DNA of 64,000 nt from JALOAT01 sp041687015. Lineage in GTDB: Bacteria; Pseudomonadota; Gammaproteobacteria; Thiohalomonadales; Thiohalomonadaceae. Below are positions 9,506-18,296 of the stretch, in pieces. The translations under genes and the position numbers were made by a program. Numbering within the stretch: the stretch's first letter is position 1; every line of letters begins with the position of its first letter. A model generated the notes under the pieces. That model was not told the origin of the DNA, made no database searches, and saw only the letters and a program-made list of their open reading frames with translations. The DNA is taken from assembly GCA_041687015.1 (NCBI GenBank), contig JAWLCT010000004.1, forward strand, positions 61,511 through 125,510, in the 5' to 3' direction.

Positions 9506-10187
9506 CATCCGCCGCGAGGCGCTGCAGTTCATCCGGCCGGTGCAACAGGATCTGCGCACCCTGCACCTCCAGCACGCCCTCTGCGGTAAGGCGTGCAAAA
9601 ATGCGCGACAAGGTCTCAGGCTGGATGGTCAGCCGCGACGCCAGCACGTTCTTCGGCGTACGCAGTGCCACCACGTCACCGTCCGCACTGCTCAGCAAAA
9701 ACTCGGCCAGTCGCGCCGTGGCGTTCTGCAACGCCAGCCGATCGATCTCTTCCACCAGCCCGTGCAAGCGGCGGCTCATGCCCGCCAGCAAGGCCAGACA
9801 GGTGTCGGGCGAGGCCTTGAGCAGGGCAAGAAAATTGGCGCTGTCGAACGCCAGCACCTCGCTCGGCTCAATGGCGCGCGCGCTCACCGGGAAGGGTATG
9901 GTTTTGCCCGAAAACATCAGCGCTTCGGCGAAAACCTGGCCCGCCTGGACCAGTTCGATGACCTTCTCATCCCCGGCCGGGGAGAGCCGTGACAGCTTCA
10001 CCAGCCCGTGGCGCAGCAGAAAGAAGCGTTCGGCGGGACGGCCCTGTTCAAACAGGCTTTCGTCCGCCTCCAGCGCCCGGCGTTGACACCCGGTGAGTAC
10101 CCGGGCCAGTTGCGCGTCATCGAGGTTCGAAAACAGGCTGTTGCGCCGCAGTTCGGTGATCAGTTCGGGATCGACGGTTTCGGGCAT
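9474..10187 (-). CDS. Crp/Fnr family transcriptional regulator
   Basis: A 237-aa regulator with an N-terminal cyclic-nucleotide-binding fold (residues about 15-130; LFEQGRPAERFFLLRHGLVK) and a C-terminal winged helix (LASRLTIQPETLSRIFARL, near 190-208). The recognition helix is close to the E-SR core of Fnr/Dnr proteins. The N-terminal cysteine cluster of Fnr that binds a [4Fe-4S] centre is absent, so direct oxygen sensing by that route is unlikely. A Dnr-like heme/NO sensor or ligand-free regulator is possible. It overlaps the end of the HDAC-type gene by 32 bp in convergent orientation. Confidence 0.88.
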   Translation of the reverse strand: MPETVDPELITELRRNSLFSNLDDAQLARVLTGCQRRALEADESLFEQGRPAERFFLLRHGLVKLSRLSPAGDEKVIELVQAGQVFAEALMFSGKTIPFPVSARAIEPSEVLAFDSANFLALLKASPDTCLALLAGMSRRLHGLVEEIDRLALQNATARLAEFLLSSADGDVVALRTPKNVLASRLTIQPETLSRIFARLTAEGVLEVQGAQILLHRPDELQRLAADASRAAPSRVR

Positions 10188-10297
10188 GCCGCGGGCACTC
10201 CGTTGCGAATGACTGCCCCGATGATAACAAGCGGCGCACGCCGTGGCTCAATCCGCAGCGCCCGCCTGCTGAAGAATAGGGAGCCTTTGGAACCGCG

Positions 10298-11251
10298 CTA
10301 CGTCCCGTTTTCGAGATAATGCACGCTGAACAGGCCGTCCCGGTCGCACCACACCTGCCGCGGCCACCAGCCGGCGCGGACGGCCAAGGCACTGAACGTG
10401 TCCACCGTGTACTTGTAGGAGTTTTCGGTGTGGATCGACTCCCCCGGCGCAAACTGGAAGCGCTCGCCGCCAAGCTGCACCTGCTGGGCGGAGCGCGCCA
10501 CCAGATGCATCTCGATGCGCCCGGCCTCCTCGTTGTAGAACGCATGGTGATCGAAGGCATGGGGCACGAAATCGGCGCCGAGTTCCCGGTTGATGCGCAC
10601 CAGCATGTTGCGGTTGAACGCAGCGGTAATCCCGCCGACATCGTTGTAGGCGGCCTCCAGCACGCCACGCGGCTTTTTCAGGTCCACCCCGATGAGCAGG
10701 CCGCCGTGCGCTGCCGCGCACAGGGACAGATCGTGGAGAAATACCACAGCCTCCTCCGGCTCCAGGTTGCCGATGGTGGAACCCGGAAAGAACAGCAGAC
10801 GTCGCCCGCGCGGAAAAACCAGTGTGGGCAGGCGCGTGAAATCGGCGCAGACGGGTGTGACCGGCAGCCAGGGACAGTGACGCGACAGATACTCCTCGGC
10901 GGCGGAAACATAGGCGGGACAGAGGTCAACGGGCACGTACACCGACGGCCGCAGTGCCGCCGCAAGCAAGCCCACCTTTTCGCCGCTGCCACTGCCCGGC
11001 TCGATAAGCACGCGATGCCTGCCGGTGAGTTCCGCCAGTTCCGGCGCGAGTTCGGCAAGCAGCGCCTTCTCCACCCGCGTGACGTAATACTCGGGCGTGC
11101 GGCAGATGGCCTCGAACAGCGCGGCGCCGCGCGTGTCGTAGAAATATTTCGGCGCCAGGCGGCGCGGCCGCTGCGACAGTCCTGCGAGCACGTCGGTACG
11201 GAAGGCGTGATCCAGCGCGGCAACGGCACGTGCTTCACTACCCGGGTTCAT
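10298..11251 (-). CDS. egtD: L-histidine N-alpha-methyltransferase EgtD
   Basis: A 317-aa SAM-dependent methyltransferase that converts histidine to hercynine, the first step of ergothioneine synthesis. Family marks are LAPKYFYDTRGAALFEAIC near residue 33, LIEPGSGSGEKVGLL near 87, FFPGSTIGNLEPEEA near 153, and the C-terminal HTENSYKYT near 276. The start overlaps the egtB stop codon (ATGA), so translation is coupled to egtB. No egtC or egtE lies nearby, so this belongs to the two-gene type of pathway seen in many proteobacteria. Confidence 0.95.
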   Translation of the reverse strand: MNPGSEARAVAALDHAFRTDVLAGLSQRPRRLAPKYFYDTRGAALFEAICRTPEYYVTRVEKALLAELAPELAELTGRHRVLIEPGSGSGEKVGLLAAALRPSVYVPVDLCPAYVSAAEEYLSRHCPWLPVTPVCADFTRLPTLVFPRGRRLLFFPGSTIGNLEPEEAVVFLHDLSLCAAAHGGLLIGVDLKKPRGVLEAAYNDVGGITAAFNRNMLVRINRELGADFVPHAFDHHAFYNEEAGRIEMHLVARSAQQVQLGGERFQFAPGESIHTENSYKYTVDTFSALAVRAGWWPRQVWCDRDGLFSVHYLENGT

Positions 11252-12534
11252 GGGTCATCCGCCAGGCGCACACCGCCGAACTGCCAGCGGTCATGGGGGT
11301 AGAAGAAGTTCCGGTAGCTGACCCGCAGGTGTGAGGCGGAAGTGACGCACGCACCGCCGCGCAACACGCGCTGATTGCTCATGAACTTGCCGTTGTATTC
11401 GCCCAGGGGGCCCACTGCGCGCCGGTAACCCGGATAGGGCTCATAACTGCTGGCGGTCCATTCCCACACGTCGCCGAACATCTGGGTCAGTCCCTCCCCC
11501 TTGGCGGGTCGCGGGTGCAGCCAACCCGTGTCGTACAGGTTGCCCGCCACCCGCAGGCCGCTCGCCGCCTGTTCCCACTCCGCCTCCGTGGGCAGGCGCT
11601 TGCCTGACCAGGTGGCGAACGCCTCGGCTTCGTAGAAACTCACGTGACACACCGGCTCGTCGGGTTCCACCGGGCGCACGCCGCTCAAGGTCATGTGCCA
11701 CCACTGACCGTCGCGCCGTTCCCAGTAGAGCGGCGCGTGGAAGCCATGCTGTTTCACTATCGACCACCCGTCGGCCAGCCACAATTCCGGACGCTGGTAG
11801 CCCCCCTCATCGATGAAGGCAGCGAACTCGTCGTTCGTGACCAGACGGGAGGCCAGGACGAAGGGTGTCAGTACGGCGGCATGGCGCGGCCGCTCGTTGT
11901 CGTAGGCAAACCCTTCGGGGCCTGCACCGATCTCCACCAGCCCACCGGCGAACGCAATCCAGGCCAGCGGCGCGGCGTCGGGTGCGGCGGGCGCCGGGGC
12001 ATCGTGGTAAGCAGGGCGCAAAGGGTTGGCGGCAAAGTTGTGCTTCACGTCCATGAGCAGCAGTTCCTGGTGCTGCTGTTCATGATGAAGCCCCAGCTCC
12101 AGGCGCTCCGCAACCGCGGCGAGATCGCCGGAATCCACCGACTCGATCAAGTGCGCCACGCCGGCGTCCACGTGGGCGCGGTAGCGATAAACCTCGGCCA
12201 CCGTAGGTCGCGACAACACGCCCCGGCGCGCACGGGGGAAAGGATCACCAAGGGTTCGGTAATAGGAGTTGAACAGATCGCCGAAGCCCGGGTGGAAAGT
12301 CTTGTAGCCGGGAAGAAAGGGTTCCAGCAGCAGGGCTTCGAAGAACCAGCTGGTGTGCGCCAAATGCCACTTGGGCGGGCTCACCTCGGGTAACGACTGC
12401 ACCACGTAATCTTCAATGGCAAGCGGGCGGCACAGGTGTTCGCTCTCGTGGCGCACCTCTTCATAGCGGGCCAGCCAGCGCTCCCGGCTGAGCGCCAGCC
12501 TCGCCTCTGCATGCGTACGCTCCTGTGGCGGCAT
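11248..12534 (-). CDS. egtB: Ergothioneine biosynthesis sulfoxide synthase EgtB
   Basis: A 428-aa non-heme iron enzyme that joins a thiol to hercynine using O2. The N-terminal DinB_2 domain carries the iron-binding histidines (WHLAHTSWFFE near 65; HHEQQHQELLLMD near 140), and the C-terminal formylglycine-generating-enzyme-like domain spans about 185-428 (GKRLPTEAEWEQAA, FGDVWEWTASSY, RVLRGGAC). The start at 12534 (MPPQERTHAEA) is preferred over an in-frame ATG 18 codons upstream because it follows a purine-rich stretch and matches family length. It is co-transcribed with egtD and divergent from hsp20. Confidence 0.94.
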   Translation of the reverse strand: MPPQERTHAEARLALSRERWLARYEEVRHESEHLCRPLAIEDYVVQSLPEVSPPKWHLAHTSWFFEALLLEPFLPGYKTFHPGFGDLFNSYYRTLGDPFPRARRGVLSRPTVAEVYRYRAHVDAGVAHLIESVDSGDLAAVAERLELGLHHEQQHQELLLMDVKHNFAANPLRPAYHDAPAPAAPDAAPLAWIAFAGGLVEIGAGPEGFAYDNERPRHAAVLTPFVLASRLVTNDEFAAFIDEGGYQRPELWLADGWSIVKQHGFHAPLYWERRDGQWWHMTLSGVRPVEPDEPVCHVSFYEAEAFATWSGKRLPTEAEWEQAASGLRVAGNLYDTGWLHPRPAKGEGLTQMFGDVWEWTASSYEPYPGYRRAVGPLGEYNGKFMSNQRVLRGGACVTSASHLRVSYRNFFYPHDRWQFGGVRLADDP

Positions 12535-12677
12535 GGGTCCTCCGCGCTGCACTGCGTTAAGAATGGCAGCAATTCCGCGCCCCTCCACCCGACACCCGCA
12601 TGGAAGATCCTGTCGTGGTCAGGCGCCGTCGCGGCGAATATAGTTGTCAGCGACCGATGCGCGTGGAGGGAAAACCC

Positions 12678-13187
12678 ATGACCGACCACGACGAGAAGCA
12701 GGACGGCCCGGCATCCCCGCCCGAGGGCACGTCACGCCCGCTGACCGCACTGGAAGAGATGGACCGGTTGTTCGAAGACTTCTTCGGCCAGCGCTGGCCG
12801 CGCGCCTGGATGCGTCCCTTTCGCTTCGAACATCCCACCTGGGCCGACCTGACCGCAGGCTTTGCCCGTTCGCCGCGCGTGGATGTGGTGGAAGGCGCGA
12901 CGGAGATTTTGGTGCGCGCCGAAGTGCCCGGGGTGACCAAGGAGGATCTGGAGATCTCCATGAGCGAAGACACGGTGACCATCCGCGGCCACAGTCGTGT
13001 GGAAGACAGCATTGAGGGCGGCAATTATTTCCGCGCCGAAATCAGCCGCGGCGAGTTCTCACGCACCGTCGCCTTGCCGAGCAACGTGGACACGGGCAAG
13101 GCCAGAGCCCAACTGGAAAACGGCATCCTGGAGATCCTCCTGCCCAAGGTGGAGAAGGCCAAGCGGCACAGCATCAAAGTGGAATGA
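12678..13187 (+). CDS. Small heat shock protein, Hsp20/alpha-crystallin family
   Basis: A 169-aa ATP-independent holdase chaperone. The N-terminal ~65 residues are variable and end with RPFRFEHPTWADL. The alpha-crystallin domain follows (PRVDVVEGATEILVRAEVPG, DTVTIRGHSRVED, FSRTVALPSNVDTGKARAQL) and ends with the conserved ENGILEILLPK. The ATG at 12678 is preceded by GGAGGG and gives normal length. The 143-bp spacer to the divergent egtB gene was not found to contain a CIRCE or clear sigma-32 box. Confidence 0.94.
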   Translation: MTDHDEKQDGPASPPEGTSRPLTALEEMDRLFEDFFGQRWPRAWMRPFRFEHPTWADLTAGFARSPRVDVVEGATEILVRAEVPGVTKEDLEISMSEDTVTIRGHSRVEDSIEGGNYFRAEISRGEFSRTVALPSNVDTGKARAQLENGILEILLPKVEKAKRHSIKVE

Positions 13188-13212
13188 CAGCGCCCACGCG
13201 AGCGAAAGCATA

Positions 13213-13323
13213 AACACAGAGGCGCAGCGACATGGAGGACACAGAGGATTTGCTTGCACGGAAGGATGCGGCGGTGAATCACGTATGTTTCTTTGTGCCT
13301 CTGCGTCACGGCGCCCTGTGTTG
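13213..13323. repeat. Intergenic palindrome of the ACACAGAGGCGCAG type
   Basis: AACACAGAGGCGCAGCGAC (13214) pairs with GTGCCTCTGCGTC and CCTGTGTT (13295-13322). It sits between the convergent hsp20 and pabB ends, a position suited to a bidirectional terminator. A relative lies between nifK and nifT. Confidence 0.65.
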
Positions 13324-13332
13324 GGTTTTCCT

Positions 13333-14682
13333 CTAATCGAACAACCGCAACATCCCCGCCGCCTTGTGCAGTGTTTCCTGGAATTCGTCGTCGCAGCGGG
13401 AATCGGCCACGATGCCGCCGCCGGCCCACAAGCGTGTTTCACCGGCCCGATGCACCAGGGTGCGGATGGCGATGTTGGTGTCCATGGCGCCGTCGAACCC
13501 CACGTAGCCGATGGCGCCGCAATACACGCCGCGACGGTGCGGTTCCAGTTCCTCGATGATCTCCATGGCGCGGCGCTTGGGTGCGCCGGTGATGGAACCG
13601 CCGGGCAGGCAGCTACGCAGCAGATCGAGTGCATCGCGCCCCGGCGCCAGCCGGCCGGTGACCGTGCTCACCAGGTGATGTACGGTGGCGAAGCTTTCCA
13701 CCGCGAACAGTGACGGCACCGCCACACTGCCGATGGCGCAGGTCTTGCCCAAGTCGTTGCGCAGCAGGTCGACAATCATCAGGTTTTCCGCCCGGTCCTT
13801 GGCGCTGCCGCGCAGGGCCTCGGCGAGGCGACGATCCGCTTCGGGATCCGCCGCACGCGGTCGCGTGCCCTTGATGGGGCGCGTCTCCACCACGCCTTCC
13901 TGCACGCGCAAGAAACGCTCGGGCGAGGCGCTCAGCACCTGCAAACCGGGAAGATGAAGGTAGGCCGCGAAGGGCGCGGCGTTGTCGCGGCGCAGGCGCC
14001 GATAGCCCTCCCAGGGGTCACCGGCGGTTGGCACGGTAAAGCGGCGAGCCAGGTTCACCTGATAACAATCGCCCTCACGGATGTAATCCCGCACCCGGGC
14101 GAAGGCCTCGGCATAGGTCTCCGCATCGAGATTGACGCTCAGCGCGCCGGTCGCCCGAAAGCTCGCGCGGCTGCGCGGTGCAATCGGCGTGGAAAAGCGT
14201 GCCACCCAATGCGCCCACTGCGCCCGGGTTTGCTCGACACGGCCGTGTCCGGCAAGCCAGCTGCGCCGCTGCACATGGTCCACGACCAAGGCCCAGTCGT
14301 AGAGGCCCACCACCATCTGGGGCGTGTCGTCCATCGCCACGGGCAGGCCTTCCACGTGCCGGCCCAGGTCGTAACCGAAATAACCGGCGACCCCGCCGGT
14401 AAAGGGCAGTTCACCCCGCGGCGCCGGCGGGCCCAGCAACTCCGCGAGCACCGCAAGCGGATCGGCTTCGCGGTCGAGGGTGCCGTCGGACGTGGTCACC
14501 GTCACCTGCACGCCGTGTGCCGTCACCGTCGCATAGGGCCGCGCGCAAACGATGTCGTAGCGGCCGTCGCCGCGCCGCTGTGCGCTATCGAACAACAGCG
14601 CCCACGGCTCGTCAGCGACGGCCTCGAACAGGTCGGCCGTATCCGGGTGGTACGGGAGTTCTGTGAGCAGCGCTGGGCTCAT
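13333..14682 (-). CDS. pabB: Aminodeoxychorismate synthase component I
   Basis: A 449-aa chorismate-utilising enzyme that makes 4-amino-4-deoxychorismate for folate. The catalytic domain has REGDCYQVNLARRF near 195, the PIKGTRPR motif whose lysine is typical of PabB rather than anthranilate synthase TrpE, ENLMIVDLLRNDLGK near 300, and SCLPGGSITGAPKRRAMEII near 368. The N-terminal half is the usual beta-rich lid. No glutaminase pabA or lyase pabC is adjacent. It is divergent from the ppx/gppA gene. Confidence 0.93.
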   Translation of the reverse strand: MSPALLTELPYHPDTADLFEAVADEPWALLFDSAQRRGDGRYDIVCARPYATVTAHGVQVTVTTSDGTLDREADPLAVLAELLGPPAPRGELPFTGGVAGYFGYDLGRHVEGLPVAMDDTPQMVVGLYDWALVVDHVQRRSWLAGHGRVEQTRAQWAHWVARFSTPIAPRSRASFRATGALSVNLDAETYAEAFARVRDYIREGDCYQVNLARRFTVPTAGDPWEGYRRLRRDNAAPFAAYLHLPGLQVLSASPERFLRVQEGVVETRPIKGTRPRAADPEADRRLAEALRGSAKDRAENLMIVDLLRNDLGKTCAIGSVAVPSLFAVESFATVHHLVSTVTGRLAPGRDALDLLRSCLPGGSITGAPKRRAMEIIEELEPHRRGVYCGAIGYVGFDGAMDTNIAIRTLVHRAGETRLWAGGGIVADSRCDDEFQETLHKAAGMLRLFD

Positions 14683-14786
14683 GCAAGCGGTGGTGGTGGC
14701 GAAAGCCGGTAATCATACCGGGTCCGGGGCTGAGCGCATCGGCCCAGGCGAGGTATGCTTGCCCGGTCGCGTCGCCGGTATGCCCT

Positions 14787-16292
14787 ATGACCACATCCCC
14801 GAACACCAGCGCGGAAACCCTTGCCGTGCTCGACCTGGGCTCGAACAGCTTTCACCTGGTCGTGGCGACGTTGCGCCATGGCGAACTGCAGGTGGTCGAT
14901 CGGCTGCGGGAAACCGTGCGCCTCGCCGCGGGCATGGACCAGGACGGTCGACTCGCACCCGATGCGATCACCCGTGCACTGGAGTGTCTGGGGCGCTTCG
15001 CCCAGCGCCTGCGCGGCCTGCCGCCCGAGGCGGTGCGCGCGGTGGGCACCAATACCTTGCGCAGCGCCACCGACGGCGAGGATTTCCTGCGCCGGGCCGA
15101 GGCGGTCCTCGGCCACGACATCGAAGTGGTCTCCGGCCGTGAAGAAGCGAGACTCATCTATCAGGGCGTGTCGCACAGCGTGGCCGACGACGGTCGGCGC
15201 CGTTTGGTGCTCGACATCGGGGGCGGCAGCACCGAATTCATCATCGGCGAACACCACGAACCCCTGCACATGGAAAGCACCGCCATGGGTTGCGTCACCT
15301 GGAGCCAGGCCCATTTCCCCGATGGCGCCGTCACTGCCCGCACCCTGAACCGCGCCAAGCTCGCCGCCCTCATGCAAATCGAACCCTATCAGGCCTTTTT
15401 TCAGAACGTGGGCTGGGAACACGCCATCGGCACCTCGGGAACCCTGCGTGCCGTGGAGCGGGTGCTGCGGCTGAGCGGCTGGACGCCCGGCGGGATCACC
15501 CTGACGGGTCTGCGTCGGCTGGCCGACAGCTTGGTGAAGGCCGGGCGCGTGGAAAAGCTGCAACTTCCCGGGCTGTCGGAAACGCGCATGCAGGTCTTCG
15601 CGGGCGGTATGGCGATCGCGCTCGCGGCGTTCGAGGCCCTGGGCATCGATCACATGCAGGTATCCGACGGCGCCTTGCGCGAGGGCCTGCTCTACGACCT
15701 CATGGGCCGCTTGCGCCACGAGGACGTGCGTTCCCGCAGCGTGGCCGCGCTGGCTACCCGTTTCGGCGTGGACGCCATGCAGGCCGCCCGGGTGGAGCGC
15801 ACCGCCGTGGCCTTGCTCGCAGAGGTAGCGGATGCCTGGAATCTCGATGACGATGGCGCGCGGCAACTGCTGCGCTGGGCGGCCCAGTTGCACGAGCTGG
15901 GCCTTGCCGTGGCGCACAACGGGCACCACAAGCATGGGGCTTACATTTTGGAGAATGCGGATTTGCCCGGCTTTTCCCACCAGGAACAACTCACGTTGGC
16001 GGCCATGGTGCGTGGCCACCGGCGCAAGTTTCCGGCACCGCTGTTTAAAAAACTCACCGGCGGCCGCGCCTCGTTGGCGGCGCGCCTCACACTGCTGTTA
16101 CGCCTTTCCGCCACCCTGCACCGCAGCCGCAACCCCGCTCCCCTGCCGCACCTGAAACTCGACGCCGCCGACGCGCGCCTACACATCCACTTCCCACCCG
16201 ACTGGCTCGACGCCCATCCCCTCACCCGCGCCGACCTCGCCCAGGAAGCCGATTACCTCAAGGCCGCCGGGATACGATTGAGCATTGCGTAA
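14787..16292 (+). CDS. Exopolyphosphatase / guanosine pentaphosphatase (Ppx/GppA family)
   Basis: A 501-aa phosphatase of the ASKHA fold that hydrolyses inorganic polyphosphate and/or pppGpp. The phosphate-1 loop VLDLGSNSFHLVVATL is near residue 12, TNTLRSATDGEDFL near 87, and the phosphate-2 loop LVLDIGGGSTEFIIGE near 140. The C-terminal third is an HD-like helical domain (AAQLHELGLAVAHNGHHKHG near 368, AAMVRGHRRKFP near 406). Sequence alone does not separate Ppx from GppA. ATG at 14787 places the loop at the correct distance from the N-terminus. Confidence 0.93.
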   Translation: MTTSPNTSAETLAVLDLGSNSFHLVVATLRHGELQVVDRLRETVRLAAGMDQDGRLAPDAITRALECLGRFAQRLRGLPPEAVRAVGTNTLRSATDGEDFLRRAEAVLGHDIEVVSGREEARLIYQGVSHSVADDGRRRLVLDIGGGSTEFIIGEHHEPLHMESTAMGCVTWSQAHFPDGAVTARTLNRAKLAALMQIEPYQAFFQNVGWEHAIGTSGTLRAVERVLRLSGWTPGGITLTGLRRLADSLVKAGRVEKLQLPGLSETRMQVFAGGMAIALAAFEALGIDHMQVSDGALREGLLYDLMGRLRHEDVRSRSVAALATRFGVDAMQAARVERTAVALLAEVADAWNLDDDGARQLLRWAAQLHELGLAVAHNGHHKHGAYILENADLPGFSHQEQLTLAAMVRGHRRKFPAPLFKKLTGGRASLAARLTLLLRLSATLHRSRNPAPLPHLKLDAADARLHIHFPPDWLDAHPLTRADLAQEADYLKAAGIRLSIA

Positions 16293-16404
16293 GAGGACCA
16301 CATTGGCGGATGACACCACGCAGTGAAACGGCGTTCGAAAACAAACGGCGCTACCTTTGACGAGGAACGATTCTGCCCCGTCGAACGACCATTGACGCCA
16401 TAGA

Positions 16405-17268
16405 GTGAGCACGACACAGGCACGCTTCGCGATTGAAGGTGTCCAACTGGCGGTCCGCCTGGCGGGCAATCGCCGCAGGCCTGCCCTTCTCCTGCTTCAC
16501 GGTTTTCCAAGCTCCTCGGCATCGTTTCGGAACATCGTCGGCAAGTTCACGCGGGACTGCTTCGTGATTGCACCGGATCTTCCAGGGTTCGGTGGTTCCG
16601 CGCCTCTTGAGCAGCCCTCGTTCTCGCGCTTTGCCGACATCATCGACAGGTTGCTCGCGCGGCTCGGCGTTGGCTCCGTGCACCTCTACCTCCACGATTA
16701 TGGCGCGGCCGTAGGGCTTCATCTCGCCACCCGGGCGCCGCGTCGAATTCGCAGCCTTATCGTCCAGAATGCCAATGCCCACGAGAGTGGGTTGGGGCCG
16801 CAATGGGCGGCGACCCGGGCCTACTGGGACGATCCCACGCCGGTGCGGGAAGCCGAGGCGACCGCTCACCTCACCTTTGCGGGGACGCGTGACCAATACG
16901 TGGGTGGTGTGCCGCGGGACATCGCCAAGCGTATCCATGCGCGGCTGTGGGAAGAGGACTGGCGGGTGATGTCGCTCCCCGGTCGGCTGGAAACACAGCG
17001 CGCGTTGGTACTCGACTATCGCAGCCATGTTGCGCGCTTTGGGGAGATCGCGGATTTCCTCGTGCAGTGGCAGCCCCCGGCGCTGATGCTGTGGGGGCGA
17101 CACGACGTTTTCTTCGATCTCGCTGAAACCCTCGCCTGGATGAAGGCGCTCCCGCGCATGGAGGCGCACATCCTCGACGGCCCGCATTTCCTGTTGGAGA
17201 CCCATCCGGCTGAATGCGCTGCGTTGATGAGCGCTTTCATCCGGCACGTGGACGGACGAAATGAGTGA
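16405..17268 (+). CDS. Alpha/beta hydrolase, haloalkane dehalogenase/epoxide hydrolase-like
   Basis: A 287-aa alpha/beta-hydrolase. The oxyanion loop LLLHGFPSSSASFRNI is near residue 30. The nucleophile elbow is LHDYGAAVGLHLA near 95, with aspartate in the nucleophile position, as in dehalogenases and epoxide hydrolases rather than serine esterases. Next come LMLWGRHDVFFD (acid region) and GPHFLLETHPAE (catalytic histidine) near 245. The start is GTG at 16405. The gene is followed immediately by the REP array. The substrate cannot be predicted. Confidence 0.88.
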   Translation: MSTTQARFAIEGVQLAVRLAGNRRRPALLLLHGFPSSSASFRNIVGKFTRDCFVIAPDLPGFGGSAPLEQPSFSRFADIIDRLLARLGVGSVHLYLHDYGAAVGLHLATRAPRRIRSLIVQNANAHESGLGPQWAATRAYWDDPTPVREAEATAHLTFAGTRDQYVGGVPRDIAKRIHARLWEEDWRVMSLPGRLETQRALVLDYRSHVARFGEIADFLVQWQPPALMLWGRHDVFFDLAETLAWMKALPRMEAHILDGPHFLLETHPAECAALMSAFIRHVDGRNE

Positions 17269-18170
17269 CGTGCATGCGACTGTTCACGGCCTGAGGCCGC
17301 TCCTGCAGGGGAAACGGCGCGTTGTTCGTTGTAGGAGCCCAGTCCTCTGGGCGATAACGGCGGTGGTTACAACCACCCGCGTATCGCGGCCTGAGGCCGC
17401 TCCTACGGGCGAAATACCGCGTTGCGTTGTTCGTTGTAGGAGCCCAGTCCTCTGGGCGATAACCGGCGGTAGTTGCAACCGCCTGCGCATCGCGGCCTGA
17501 CGCCGTTCCTACAGGCGAAATGCCGCGTTGCGTTGTTTGTTGTAGGAGCCCAGTCCCCTGGGCGATAACCGGCGGTGGTTGCAACCGCCTGCGTATCGCG
17601 GCCTGAGGCCGCTCCTACAAGGGGAATGGTGCATCGTTCATCGTTCGTTGTAGGAGCCCGCTCCGCGGGCGATAACCGGCGGTAGTTGCACCCACCTGCG
17701 CATCGCAGCCTGAGGCCGCTCCTACGGGCGAAATACCGCGTNNNNNNNNNNNNNNNNNNNNNNNNNNNNNNNNNNNNNNNNNNNNNNNNNNNNNNNNNNN
17801 NNNNNNNNNNNNNNNNNNNNNNNNNNNNNNNNNNNNNNNNNAGTTGCACCCACCTGCGCATCGCAGCCTGAGGCCGCTCCTACAGGCGAAATGCCGCGTT
17901 GCGTTGTTTGTTGTAGGAGCCCAGTCCCCTGGGCGATAACCGGCGGTGGTTGCACCCGCCTGCGCATCGCAGCCTGAGGCCGCTCCTACAGGGGGAATGG
18001 CGCATCGTTCGTTGTTTCGTTGTAGGAGCCCAGTCCTCTGGGCGATAACGGCGTGGTTTCAACCACCTGCGTATCGCGGCCTGAGGCCGCTCCTACAGGA
18101 GAAACGGCGCTTATCGCCGTGTGGTTCCAACCACCTGCGTATCAACGCCGAAATCGCCGCGGGGACTTGA
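17269..18170. repeat. Tandem array of inverted REP pairs (BIME-like)
   Basis: A ~0.9-kb gene-free stretch made of about 13 short palindromic units in strict alternation. The direct unit begins TTGTAGGAGCCCAGTCC and ends CTGGGCGATAAC (17332, 17433, 17537, 17647, 17909, 18021). The inverted unit reads TATCGCGGCCTGAGG then CCGCTCCTACAGG (near 17290, 17380, 17485, 17595, 17702, 17866, 17970, 18073). Both share the ends GTAGGAGC and CGATA, so each direct/inverted pair folds into a large cruciform or RNA hairpin of about 80-90 bp, with a spacing of about 105 bp. This is the organisation of REP/BIME clusters. No RAYT transposase is in the window. Confidence 0.85.
17742..17841. other. Assembly gap of 100 N inside the REP array
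   Basis: Exactly 100 N. Both sides carry nearly the same REP sequence (AGTTGCACCCACCTGCGCAT occurs at about 17684 and 17842), so the assembler broke in the repeats. The true number of repeat units and the gap length are unknown. Confidence 0.95.
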
Positions 18171-18204
18171 GGCGTGGGACGGTAACCCGGATTTCGCCTC
18201 GCCG

Positions 18205-18290
18205 CATCACGGCCACGCAAAGCGCAAACACCAGAAACCTTCTATGTCCTCCGTGGCCCTCCGTGGCCTCCGTGGTTTTCTCTTCTCTCC
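18205..18290. repeat. Mixed CGCAAAG / CCTCCGTGG intergenic repeat
   Basis: CACGGCCACGCAAAGCGCAAA (18208 onward) is followed by TCCGTGGCCCTCCGTGGCCTCC (18249 onward). The second part matches the right arm of the element near 1940. It lies just downstream of the ybiT stop and may serve as its 3' hairpin, though pairing between the two halves is poor. Confidence 0.45.
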
Positions 18291-18296
18291 CTATCC

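Noticed and set aside
17269..18170. Regular repeats that could be taken for a CRISPR array
   Set aside because: Units alternate in orientation, spacers are themselves conserved and palindromic, and no cas genes are nearby; this is a REP/BIME array.
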